A stretch of 64,000 nucleotides of DNA. Origin: Cytobacillus firmus DS1. GTDB taxonomy: Bacteria > Bacillota > Bacilli > Bacillales > Cytobacillaceae. A program made the position numbers and the translations under genes. Position 1 is the first letter of the stretch. The number at the start of each line of letters is the position of its first letter. Positions 6,609 to 15,049 of the stretch are shown piece by piece. The stretch is from contig NZ_APVL01000005.1 of assembly GCF_000565285.1 (NCBI RefSeq), positions 186,001-250,000 of the forward strand, given 5' to 3'. Below the pieces are notes generated by a model. It saw only the letters and a list, made by a program, of their open reading frames with translations. It was not told the origin of the DNA and searched no databases.

Positions 6609-8012
6609 ATGTATCAGAGTAATAGGCTACAATTACATAATCTCCCCAGCTCTTCACAAATAGACATGAAGAAATACCGTTCTAAAGGTTACCTTCATTT
6701 TGATAAAAGAATAAAAATTGAGCATGTTTATCGAAAAATCCAAGATCCAAATTGGGTTACTGAACATGCTTTTTTGCCATTCATTCATTATAAGATTAAG
6801 TTAAATAAGTATACAGTAAAGCAGGGGATAACTTCTAAGCAACTTAGGTTATTTAAAGACCAAAGATTTCTTAAGTATAAAAAACCAAAAGAGCGAATGA
6901 TATATTATGCATCGCACCTAGATAGCTTTATTTACAAGTTCTATGGTGAGCGTTTAAATGATGCATATAATTTATATGCCAAAGAAAACGGCATTGATGA
7001 TGTTTCAATTGCCTACAGAAATAATAAATTGGGTAAAAGTAATATCGATTTTGCCAAAGAAGTGTTCAAATACATTCTAGATCAAGATAAAGCTGTGATT
7101 ATAGCATTGGATTTTACTAGTTTTTTTGACAATCTTAATCACAAAGTACTAAAAGAGAATATTAAAACAGTTTTAGCACTCAAGGAACTACCTTCGGATT
7201 TTTACAAAGTATTTAGAAGCATTACGAGGTTTAGTTACATAGATAAGAAAGTCATTGATGAATATTTGATTGGCAAATATGGAGAAAAACAATATAAGAA
7301 GATAAAGAAAAAGGGGACATTGAAAAGGTTCATGAGTCCCGCTGAATTTAGAGACTTCAAAAAAGAGAGAATTAAGATTCATAAAGAAGATTTCGGTATT
7401 CCACAAGGGTCTGGTATGAGCGCAGTATGTTCCAATATCCATCTAATCAATTTTGATGCCAGTCTAAATGAATGGGCTGAAAACAAGGGAGCATTGTATA
7501 GAAGGTACTGTGACGATTTGATCCTTGTTATCCCGTACTCCAAAGACCGGAAACTAGAGATCAACAATCTAATAACAGAGGTTTACCAGATAATTAATAA
7601 ATATCATGATTTAAAGATTCAAGAGGAAAAAACAGAGATACGGGTCTATGATTGTGGAAGAATTAAAAATCAAAATGGAGAATTAGATAAGATTGATTAT
7701 TTAGGTTTTATCCTAGATGGTGAAACCATAAAAATTAGAGAGAAAAGCGTGTTTAAATTTTACAGTCGTGCATACAGAAAAGCGAAGATCTCTAGGGAAA
7801 GTACTGTAAGGAGAGGTATTAAGACATACCGATGGAAGTTATATAAACTTTATACACATTTAGGATATGACTACAAGGGTTATGGTAATTTCATTTCGTA
7901 TGCATTAGAAGCTCATGAGAAAATGGTAGATTTACCTGTTCGGATTTTAATTAAAAACCAAGTGAGAAGGCATTGGAGTAAAATTCAAGGTAAGTTACTA
8001 AAAAGAAAGTAA
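6609..8012 (+). CDS. drt2: Defence-associated reverse transcriptase, DRT2-like (UG2)
   Basis: This encodes 467 residues. Reverse transcriptase motifs are clear: IALDFTSFFDNL with Asp168 and Asp174, GIPQGSGMSA (263-272), and the active-site YCDD (300-303). The N-terminal AFLPFIHY (54-61), the IYYASHLDSFIY box and KSNIDFAKEVF resemble DRT2 proteins as I recall them. There is no maturase or endonuclease domain, so it is not a group II intron RT, and the long structured leader lacks an obvious retron msr-msd layout. DRT2 enzymes protect against phage by copying an upstream RNA into repetitive cDNA. The start at 6609 has AGGGAGG 7 bases upstream. It lies between unknown island genes and hsdR and ends at a hairpin. 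Confidence 0.75.
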   Translation: MYQSNRLQLHNLPSSSQIDMKKYRSKGYLHFDKRIKIEHVYRKIQDPNWVTEHAFLPFIHYKIKLNKYTVKQGITSKQLRLFKDQRFLKYKKPKERMIYYASHLDSFIYKFYGERLNDAYNLYAKENGIDDVSIAYRNNKLGKSNIDFAKEVFKYILDQDKAVIIALDFTSFFDNLNHKVLKENIKTVLALKELPSDFYKVFRSITRFSYIDKKVIDEYLIGKYGEKQYKKIKKKGTLKRFMSPAEFRDFKKERIKIHKEDFGIPQGSGMSAVCSNIHLINFDASLNEWAENKGALYRRYCDDLILVIPYSKDRKLEINNLITEVYQIINKYHDLKIQEEKTEIRVYDCGRIKNQNGELDKIDYLGFILDGETIKIREKSVFKFYSRAYRKAKISRESTVRRGIKTYRWKLYKLYTHLGYDYKGYGNFISYALEAHEKMVDLPVRILIKNQVRRHWSKIQGKLLKRK

Positions 8013-8042
8013 CTAGAACTGTTGTTAGTAGTTAGTTGTATC

Positions 8043-8080
8043 AAAGGGCGGGGCTTTATTCATATGAGCCACCGCCCTTT
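8043..8080 (+). terminator. Strong hairpin after the reverse transcriptase
   Basis: Nested stems AAAGGGCGG/CCGCCCTTT and GGCT/AGCC enclose an 11-base loop. The T tract is short, so it may also stabilise the 3' end. Bases 8081-8277 hold nothing recognised. Confidence 0.65.
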
Positions 8081-8309
8081 CTATTTAGCCTATTTGCTGT
8101 TTAATCCGCTAACTTTAGAAATATCTTAGATTAGTTGTCTGCTAAGAGGTGTTCTTTAACAAAAACGATATTCACCAGCCTACCGAAGTCCTTAATGAAA
8201 TATCGATTTTATTAAATATCTCAATATTAAATAACAGAGTCTTCAACTGGTATACCCTAATTTTTGTAAGTGTATAGTATAATGGTTATATATAATTATC
8301 AAGAAAACG

Positions 8310-11300
8310 GTGATAACAGTGAATAGCAACTTTTCATTTTTACAAGGGAAATGGGATGTACTTGCTAACCTAGGTGAAACAGCGGAGAGAAATGTATATC
8401 AAGACCCACACACGACAATCATGAAGCTCCGCTTGTTTGCGGAGACGTTAACTAAATTTGTTCTTGCAGCGGAGAACATTAAAGAGGCATATGGAACGAA
8501 TCAAATCGATCGAATTAATACACTAAGACGTGAAGGTTTACTTGAGCCAGAGTTGATTGATATCTTTGAAATTTTACGTAAAAAAGGAAATTTGGCAATG
8601 CACGAAGCTGGCTATGGGAAATCCGAAGATGCCAAAGCTTTGCTCCAATTAACCTTCCGCTTATCTACTTGGTTTATGGAGGTATATGGTGATTGGGATT
8701 TCCAAGCGCCAGAATATATAGAACCGAAGGAAGAAACCGGAGTAGATACGAAAAAGCTTCAACAAGAATATGAAGAAAAGGTTAAGAAGATCGAAGAAGA
8801 GCTAGAAAAAGTTCGTCAAAAAGCTGAAACTGAAAAAGAGGAAGCTAGATTAGAACGTAAGCGGAAATCGAAGATCTTTATTCGCCGCCAACACTTGACG
8901 GAGGTAGAAACAAGGACGATTATTGATGGGAAACTTCGTGCGGCTGGCTGGGAAGTAGACACTTCTGAATTAAACCATCATAAGAATGGTACTTTACCCC
9001 AGAAAAATCGTAACATGGCAATCGCTGAGTGGAAGGTAAATGGTGGAAGGGTTGACTATGCTTTATTTATTGGTCTAAAGCTAGTTGGTTTTATTGAAGC
9101 AAAAGCAAAGAAAAAAACAATTCCTGGGGCTTTGGAAAGTCAAACCAAGGTTTATGCAAAAAATGTTGTGCGAGTAGATAATGAAGTTATTGCATCTACA
9201 ACTACTGAATACAAAATACCATTCTTGTACGCAACGAATGGCCGACCTTATTTAAGACAGCTACAAGAGGAGTCAGGTATTTGGTTTTGGGATTCTCGTA
9301 AACCTTTAGAACATGCACGCCCCTTAGAAGGGTGGCATTCTCCTGCCGACTTAGAGCTTCTACTCAGTCAAGATGATCAGGATGCTACTAAGCGACTAGA
9401 GGAAGAGGATATTACTAAGTTCGGTTTACGTCATTATCAACAAAGTGCCGTCCTAGCGGCTGAGATTGGTCTAATTGAAGGTAACCGTAGAATGCTGATT
9501 GCCATGGCAACAGGCACTGGTAAAACTCGTACTGCTATTGCACTTATGTATCGTTTAATTAAATCGAAAAAATGCCGTAGAATATTGTTTTTAGTAGATC
9601 GTAACTCACTTGGAGTTCAAACAGAAGACGCTCTAAAAGATACGAAGATTGAAGGTTACTCATTTTCTGATATATATGATGTAAAGTCGTTGGATGATAT
9701 AACTCCAGAGGTGGAAACGAAAGTTCACATTGCAACTGTTCAAGGAATGGTAAGGAGACTCTTCTATAGTAGTGATAGTGAAAAGCTTCCTAGTGTCGGA
9801 CAATATGATTTTATTATCGTGGATGAGGCACATCGAGGCTATACCAGCGACCGTGAAATGTCTGAAGAAGAATTAGAGTTCCGTGATCAAAATGACTATG
9901 TAAGTCAGTATAGACGTGTTTTGGACTATTTTGATGCCGCAAGCTTGGGTCTAACAGCCACTCCTGCACTTCATACTACTGAGATATTTGGAATGCCGAT
10001 CTATAAATACTCTTATAGCGAAGCAGTGCTAGATGGATATTTAGTAGACCATGAGCCTCCATACTTGTTTAAAACTGAACTATCCAAAGCCGGAATCGTC
10101 TTTGAGAAAGACGAGAAAGTAGAAGTATACGACGTTGATAAAGGTGAAATCCAGTTAGAAAAATTGGAAGACACAGTTCGATTTGAAGTGGAACAATTTA
10201 ATAAGAAAGTAATCACTGAGCCGTTTAACCGTGCAGTTTTGAGTAAGTTAGCGGATTATATTGACCCAACAGGAAAAGAGAAGACTCTCATTTTTGCCGC
10301 AACAGACCAACATGCTGATTTGGTCGTTCGTATCTTAAAAGAGGCTTTTACTGAGCGTGGGGACGAAATAGAAGATGATGCCATTGTTAAGATTACTGGA
10401 TATATCTACAAGCCTCTTGAAGCAATTAAACGGTTCAAGAATGAAAGGCTACCCAATGTAGTTGTTACAGTAGACCTACTTACGACTGGTATCGATGTTC
10501 CCCCGATTACAAATTTGGTGTTTTTACGAAGAATTCAATCTCGTATACTTTATGATCAAATGCTTGGGCGTGCGACTCGACTGTGTCCTGAGGTTGGAAA
10601 GACTCATTTTAATATCTTCGATGCCGTGGGTATTTATGATAGATTACAAAGCTATACAGAGATGAAACCTGTTGTAAAAAAACAAAATTATAGCATTGGT
10701 GATTTGTATGAATCCCTTACAAACGCTGCCACAGAAGAGGAAGCTTCATTCTATCGTGAACAGCTAGTTGCCAAGATTCAACGTAAAAAACAAAGGTTGG
10801 ATGAAGAGGGCAAGAAGAAGTTTGAGGAGTTATCCAATGGCAAAGATGTCGATGAGTGGATTCATGAAGTAAAATCGTATACACCTCATGTTGCAAAACA
10901 ACATGATATGTTATTTGAATACATGGAGACATATAGAGTTACAGGTGAAAAAAGATATATTTCTAACAAGGAAGATAAAGTGGATGACGTCATTAGGGGA
11001 TACGGCGAAGGGAACAAGCGACCAGAGGATTATTTAGACGGTTTTGTTAACTTTATCAAAGAAAATATAAATGAAATTCCTGCCCTTCATATCGTGTGTA
11101 CAAGACCGAAAGATCTAACGAGAAAAGATTTACGTGAATTGATTACGATTCTTGAAACGAAAGGGTTTAAGCAGTCACATCTTCAAACAGCTTGGAAACA
11201 GACTAAGAACGAAGACATTGCTGCTGATATCATTAGCTTTATTCGACAAGCTGCACTAGGTGAAGCACTTGTAGATCATGAAACACGAATTAAGCAAGCG

Positions 11301-11528
11301 ATGCAGAAAGTCTATTCTCTCCATGAGTGGACACCAAGGCAGAAGAAGTGGCTTGAGAGGATTGAAAAACAACTACTTCAAGTACCAGTACTTGCTCCTA
11401 CACCACAAGATGCCTTTTCAGAAGAGCCTTTTCTTAGTCAAGGTGGATATAAGTTGTTAAAACGTGAGTTTGGTGACTTTATTGATACTGTTGTTAACAC
11501 AATAAATGATAACCTCTATATTAGTTGA
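8310..11528 (+). CDS. hsdR: Type I restriction endonuclease subunit R
   Basis: This encodes 1072 residues, the motor and nuclease subunit of a type I restriction enzyme. The N-terminal 130 residues look like a DUF4145 domain, followed by a coiled coil (about 145-190). The nuclease core comes next, with GGRVDYALFIG and FIEAKAK (about 245-265, PD-ExK type). The superfamily 2 helicase has ATGTGKTRTA (about 400), IIVDEAHRGY (about 500) and LGLTATP (about 547). The start is GTG at 8310 or GTG at 8319, with no strong ribosome site to decide. A TATAAT (8278-8283) lies upstream but its -35 is weak. It has its own terminator and precedes hsdM and hsdS. Confidence 0.93.
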   Translation: MITVNSNFSFLQGKWDVLANLGETAERNVYQDPHTTIMKLRLFAETLTKFVLAAENIKEAYGTNQIDRINTLRREGLLEPELIDIFEILRKKGNLAMHEAGYGKSEDAKALLQLTFRLSTWFMEVYGDWDFQAPEYIEPKEETGVDTKKLQQEYEEKVKKIEEELEKVRQKAETEKEEARLERKRKSKIFIRRQHLTEVETRTIIDGKLRAAGWEVDTSELNHHKNGTLPQKNRNMAIAEWKVNGGRVDYALFIGLKLVGFIEAKAKKKTIPGALESQTKVYAKNVVRVDNEVIASTTTEYKIPFLYATNGRPYLRQLQEESGIWFWDSRKPLEHARPLEGWHSPADLELLLSQDDQDATKRLEEEDITKFGLRHYQQSAVLAAEIGLIEGNRRMLIAMATGTGKTRTAIALMYRLIKSKKCRRILFLVDRNSLGVQTEDALKDTKIEGYSFSDIYDVKSLDDITPEVETKVHIATVQGMVRRLFYSSDSEKLPSVGQYDFIIVDEAHRGYTSDREMSEEELEFRDQNDYVSQYRRVLDYFDAASLGLTATPALHTTEIFGMPIYKYSYSEAVLDGYLVDHEPPYLFKTELSKAGIVFEKDEKVEVYDVDKGEIQLEKLEDTVRFEVEQFNKKVITEPFNRAVLSKLADYIDPTGKEKTLIFAATDQHADLVVRILKEAFTERGDEIEDDAIVKITGYIYKPLEAIKRFKNERLPNVVVTVDLLTTGIDVPPITNLVFLRRIQSRILYDQMLGRATRLCPEVGKTHFNIFDAVGIYDRLQSYTEMKPVVKKQNYSIGDLYESLTNAATEEEASFYREQLVAKIQRKKQRLDEEGKKKFEELSNGKDVDEWIHEVKSYTPHVAKQHDMLFEYMETYRVTGEKRYISNKEDKVDDVIRGYGEGNKRPEDYLDGFVNFIKENINEIPALHIVCTRPKDLTRKDLRELITILETKGFKQSHLQTAWKQTKNEDIAADIISFIRQAALGEALVDHETRIKQAMQKVYSLHEWTPRQKKWLERIEKQLLQVPVLAPTPQDAFSEEPFLSQGGYKLLKREFGDFIDTVVNTINDNLYIS

Positions 11529-11533
11529 AAATG

Positions 11534-11557
11534 TGCCTCTTCATAGAGGCATTTTTT
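11534..11557 (+). terminator. Terminator after hsdR
   Basis: TGCCTC/GAGGCA stem followed by six T. It separates hsdR from hsdMS transcription. Confidence 0.8.
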
Positions 11558-11648
11558 AAGTTATAATTAATAAGTTGTACTAACTAATTCAAGTAGGTTA
11601 AACAGAATAAAATATAAAAAATAAATATTGAGACAGTTGGAGGAAGAA

Positions 11649-13073
11649 ATGAATAACCAAGAAATCGTTCAAAAACTATGGAATTTGTGTAACGTGTTAC
11701 GCGATGACGGGATTACGTATCAACAATATGTGACGGAACTAACATACTTACTATTTTTAAAAATGATGAAAGAACAAGAAACAGAAGGAGTTATACCCGA
11801 AGGATATCGTTGGGATGACTTATTAAAAAGGGAAGGTTTGGAATTAAAAACCTTTTATCAGCGTCTGTTACTTGATTTGGGAACTAATGAACATGAACGG
11901 TTACGTTTAATCTATAGTGATGCTTCTACAAGTATCGCTGAGCCAAAGAACCTTGAGAAAATTATTAAATCAATAGATGCTCTTGATTGGTACAATGCTA
12001 AAGAAGAAGGACTAGGCAATCTTTACGAAGGTTTGTTAGAGAAGAATGCGAGTGAAAAGAAATCGGGAGCAGGGCAATACTTTACACCTCGTGTACTCAT
12101 TGATGTAATGGTTCAATTGATTGATCCGAAAATTGGTGAGCGATGTGCTGACCCAGCAGCTGGAACATTCGGTTTTATGATTGCGGCAGATCGTTATTTA
12201 AAAAGTAAAACAGATGATTACTTTGACTTAGATCCCCAGGAGGCTGAGTTCCAAAAAAAAGAAGCATTCGTAGGTATGGAACTTGTTAAAGATACACATC
12301 GACTTGCCCTAATGAATGCTTTGCTTCATAACATGGAAGGACGATTAGAACAAGGAGATTCCTTATCAGGGAACGGAAAGTGGATGGAAAATTTTGATGT
12401 GGTTTTAACAAATCCACCGTTCGGTACAAAAAAAGGTGGAGAACGTGTATCACGTGATGATCTAACGTATGATACATCTAATAAGCAATTAAATTTCTTG
12501 CAATTAATATATAATTCTTTAAGGGATAATGGAAAGTCACGTGCAGCGGTTGTTCTACCCGATAATGTTTTATTTGAGAGTGGGGTAGGTGCGCAAATTC
12601 GTCGTGACTTAATGAATAAATGTAATCTGCACACTATTCTACGTTTACCTAAAGGTATATTTTATGCCAAAGGTATGAAAGCTAATGTGCTATTTTTTGA
12701 ACGTGGACAGACAGATGAAGGAAATACAAAGGAAATTTGGGTGTATGATATGCGAACTAACATGCCGTCGTTCGGTAAACGTACACCTCTCACAGAAAAC
12801 CATTTTGAAGATTTTATTGTTGCATACAAAAATGCAAATCGTTCAAAAGTACAAGATGAACGTTGGAATGTATATACACGTGAAGATATAGCAAATAAAG
12901 ATGATAGTTTAGATATGGGCTTAATAGCTGATGAGTCATTTTCTAATTTGGATGATTTACCCAATCCAATCGAATCTGCAGAAGAAGCGATTGAAAAACT
13001 TCAACAAGCAATAAACTTATTAAATGGAGTAGTAGAAGAACTACAAGCTATTGAGGTGAGTAGGGATGAGTAA
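11649..13073 (+). CDS. hsdM: Type I restriction-modification DNA methyltransferase subunit M
   Basis: This encodes 474 residues from the ATG at 11649, which has GGAGG 5 bases upstream; the longer TTG start at 11628 lacks a site. The N-terminal helical HsdM domain is followed by the AdoMet site (CADPAAGTFGF, about 166-176) and the N6-adenine catalytic motif NPPFG (about 255-259). It modifies host DNA so that HsdR does not cut it. The last 8 bases overlap hsdS, so the two are translationally coupled. Confidence 0.93.
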   Translation: MNNQEIVQKLWNLCNVLRDDGITYQQYVTELTYLLFLKMMKEQETEGVIPEGYRWDDLLKREGLELKTFYQRLLLDLGTNEHERLRLIYSDASTSIAEPKNLEKIIKSIDALDWYNAKEEGLGNLYEGLLEKNASEKKSGAGQYFTPRVLIDVMVQLIDPKIGERCADPAAGTFGFMIAADRYLKSKTDDYFDLDPQEAEFQKKEAFVGMELVKDTHRLALMNALLHNMEGRLEQGDSLSGNGKWMENFDVVLTNPPFGTKKGGERVSRDDLTYDTSNKQLNFLQLIYNSLRDNGKSRAAVVLPDNVLFESGVGAQIRRDLMNKCNLHTILRLPKGIFYAKGMKANVLFFERGQTDEGNTKEIWVYDMRTNMPSFGKRTPLTENHFEDFIVAYKNANRSKVQDERWNVYTREDIANKDDSLDMGLIADESFSNLDDLPNPIESAEEAIEKLQQAINLLNGVVEELQAIEVSRDE

Positions 13074-14454
13074 GAAGAAACAGACCTTTGAAGAATTGCT
13101 TGAAGAAGCAATTGTGCAAGAGAATGATTATCCTTATGAGATTCCTGAAAATTGGGTTTGGACAAAAATGGGAACTGTTTTTTATGAAGTTAGAAACGGA
13201 ACTACACTAACTCAAAATAAGTTAGGAGAAGGTTTTCCTGTTACACGAATTGAGTCAGTTCAAAATAATTTAATTGAAAGAAATAGGCTAGGTTATATAT
13301 CCAATGAAAAATTGAAAGAAAAGGATTTTTATGAACAAGGAGATATTGTTTTTAGTCATATTAACAGTTATGAGCATGTTGGGAAAACTGCATTAATACA
13401 ATCTGAAAATTTACCTATGGTTCATGGCATGAATTTGCTTAGATTAAGAACAAATAAAACACTTTTTAACCCAGAATACCTTCAATTATTCATGCAAACT
13501 CATATGTTTAGAATGTCTGTGCGTGATCGTGTTAATAGAGCTGTAAACCAAGTAAGTATTAATCAAAAAATGTTAAATGAAGTTTTGATTCCTTGTATGC
13601 CTGTTTCTGAACAAACCAAAATTGTAAATCAAGTATCTGAATTACAGCTCAAAATAGATGAAGCTAAGCATTTAATTGAACAAGTTAAAGAGACATTTGA
13701 ACATCGACGTGCAGCAATTTTAGATATGGCTTTTTCAGGTGAACTATCTGAGATTGTTTATAACGAAAGAAACAGTCTTTGGAACATTGTAAATTTAGGA
13801 AGCTTGATACTGAGTGGTCCACAAAATGGTCTTTATAAGCCTCAAACTGCTTATGGAGAAGGCAATTTAATTGTTAGAATTGATAATTTCTATAATGGCA
13901 ACATAAACGATTGGGCGACTTTAAAGAGACTGAGATTAGATGCAAAAGAGGTAAGTCTATACGGGTTAGAAGAAGGGGATATTTTAGTCAATAGGGTTAA
14001 CAGTATTCAATATTTAGGTAAATCCGCTTTAGTGCGAAATTTACCAGAAGATTGTGTATTTGAGAGTAACGTAATGCGCTTTAAAGTCAATAACGACTTA
14101 ATTGATAATGAATATCTAATTTTATATTTGAATTCTCATGCTGGATTACGGGAGCTTAGAAAAAATGCTAAACATGCTGTAAACCAAGCGAGTATAAATC
14201 AAACTGATGTGAAAAATACAATTGTGCCTTTACCTTCATTAGCAGAACAGAAACTGATAGTTGAAATTGTATCAAAACTAACATTAAAAGAAAAACATGC
14301 TTTAACTTTTATTAAAGAGCAACTAAATCAAATTAAAATTTTGAAGCAAGCAATTTTATCAAAAGCTTTTCGAGGTGAACTTGGAACAAATGACCCGAGT
14401 GAAGAAAGTGCAATTGAATTAATTAAAGAAATTCTTAAAGAGCAAGTGAAATAA
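13066..14454 (+). CDS. hsdS: Type I restriction-modification specificity subunit S
   Basis: This encodes 462 residues with the usual two target-recognition domains. The first runs from about residue 22 (YEIPENWVWTKMG) to 190 and the second from about 235 to 420. Each is followed by a conserved helical spacer (EQTKIVNQVSELQLKIDEAK; AEQKLIVEIVSKLTLKEKHA). The repeats RVNRAVNQVSINQ and NAKHAVNQASINQ show the internal symmetry. It sets the bipartite DNA target of the HsdRMS complex. The ATG overlaps the end of hsdM. No strong terminator follows before the right island end. Confidence 0.93.
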   Translation: MSKKKQTFEELLEEAIVQENDYPYEIPENWVWTKMGTVFYEVRNGTTLTQNKLGEGFPVTRIESVQNNLIERNRLGYISNEKLKEKDFYEQGDIVFSHINSYEHVGKTALIQSENLPMVHGMNLLRLRTNKTLFNPEYLQLFMQTHMFRMSVRDRVNRAVNQVSINQKMLNEVLIPCMPVSEQTKIVNQVSELQLKIDEAKHLIEQVKETFEHRRAAILDMAFSGELSEIVYNERNSLWNIVNLGSLILSGPQNGLYKPQTAYGEGNLIVRIDNFYNGNINDWATLKRLRLDAKEVSLYGLEEGDILVNRVNSIQYLGKSALVRNLPEDCVFESNVMRFKVNNDLIDNEYLILYLNSHAGLRELRKNAKHAVNQASINQTDVKNTIVPLPSLAEQKLIVEIVSKLTLKEKHALTFIKEQLNQIKILKQAILSKAFRGELGTNDPSEESAIELIKEILKEQVK

Positions 14455-14631
14455 TTCTTTGGAAAGACAAAGGGTGTTACACAAGCATATTGTCGAGATA
14501 AAGTAATATTTTTTGTTTGCAATTAAGTGCTTGGTTCAGTAACATTGTTTTTAGGGATAACACGCAATGAATAACACCCAAACAAGCATAAGCCATTGAT
14601 ATAACAACGCCTAAGGACGTTTTGATCCAAC

Positions 14632-14700
14632 CGTGGTGCAACGGATAGCACGTGAGATTCCGGTTCTTAAGATGTGGGTTCGATTCCTGCCGAGGGCGCT
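14632..14700 (+). repeat. attR-type direct repeat (tRNA-Arg fragment)
   Basis: This is the second copy of the 69-bp repeat. It keeps the D, anticodon and T arms and the 3' acceptor strand of tRNA-Arg(CCG), but the 5' acceptor strand is replaced by unrelated bases, so it cannot form a functional tRNA. The gap 14455-14631 from hsdS to this repeat shows no gene. Confidence 0.85.
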
Positions 14701-14703
14701 GCC

Positions 14704-14737
14704 AAAACTCCTTGTCTGATATGGACAGGGAGTTTTT
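14704..14737 (+). terminator. Terminator, probably the original end of tRNA-Arg
   Basis: AAAACTCC-TTGTC pairs with GACAG-GGAGTTTT, followed by T. It lies 3 bases past the right repeat, where a tRNA terminator would be before island insertion. Confidence 0.8.
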
Positions 14738-14748
14738 ACTTTTTACGC

Positions 14749-14830
14749 TATCCGCAAATAAATTCGGCCTATCCGCTCATAAAAAATTGATCCGCAAGTA
14801 AATTGGCCATATCCGCAAATAAAATTCCTC
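14749..14830. repeat. Short degenerate repeat TATCCGCAAATAAA, about 20-21 bp period
   Basis: Four imperfect copies start at about 14749, 14770, 14789 and 14810. They lie in the 350-base gap before sigL; the rest of the gap up to 15034 shows nothing recognisable. Confidence 0.6.
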
Positions 14831-15049
14831 TATAAGCACATAAATCTAAAAACTTCCTGAATTTAAGCCTGATTTTCAAAAAAAACCTTAAAATCCGCAG
14901 GTTTCACCATTAAAAAAGAATATTCTTCCCTCTGCCATGCATATTGTGAAGTATTCAGAAAGAAGTGCCGGTGCGAATGGCGATTGCCAGGATATTTCCA
15001 TACAACATTTTCTGTGAATATTGTAAAATGGGGACAGGGGGAATGTACG

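Larger units (their letters stand above)
2490..14700. mobile_element. tRNA-Arg genomic (defence) island, about 12.2 kb
   Basis: A 69-bp segment from inside the tRNA-Arg gene to just past its 3' end is repeated at 14632-14700, giving attL- and attR-like ends. Next to the left end lies a decayed tyrosine integrase, the usual position for such an enzyme. The interior is clearly more AT-rich than the flanking chromosome and carries accessory genes: a reverse transcriptase, type I restriction-modification, a nuclease-like protein and unknowns. A tRNA-type terminator directly follows the right repeat, as expected if the island separated the tRNA from it. No intact recombinase remains, so the island is probably fixed unless helped in trans. 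Confidence 0.85.

Noticed and set aside
6609-8012. Group II intron maturase or retron RT
   Set aside because: No maturase X or endonuclease domain and no intron domain V-like RNA downstream. The upstream RNA lacks a clear msr-msd inverted repeat pair. DRT2 motifs fit better.
14632-14700. Second tRNA-Arg gene
   Set aside because: The 5' acceptor strand does not match the 3' strand, so no cloverleaf closes. It is an att-type duplicate.
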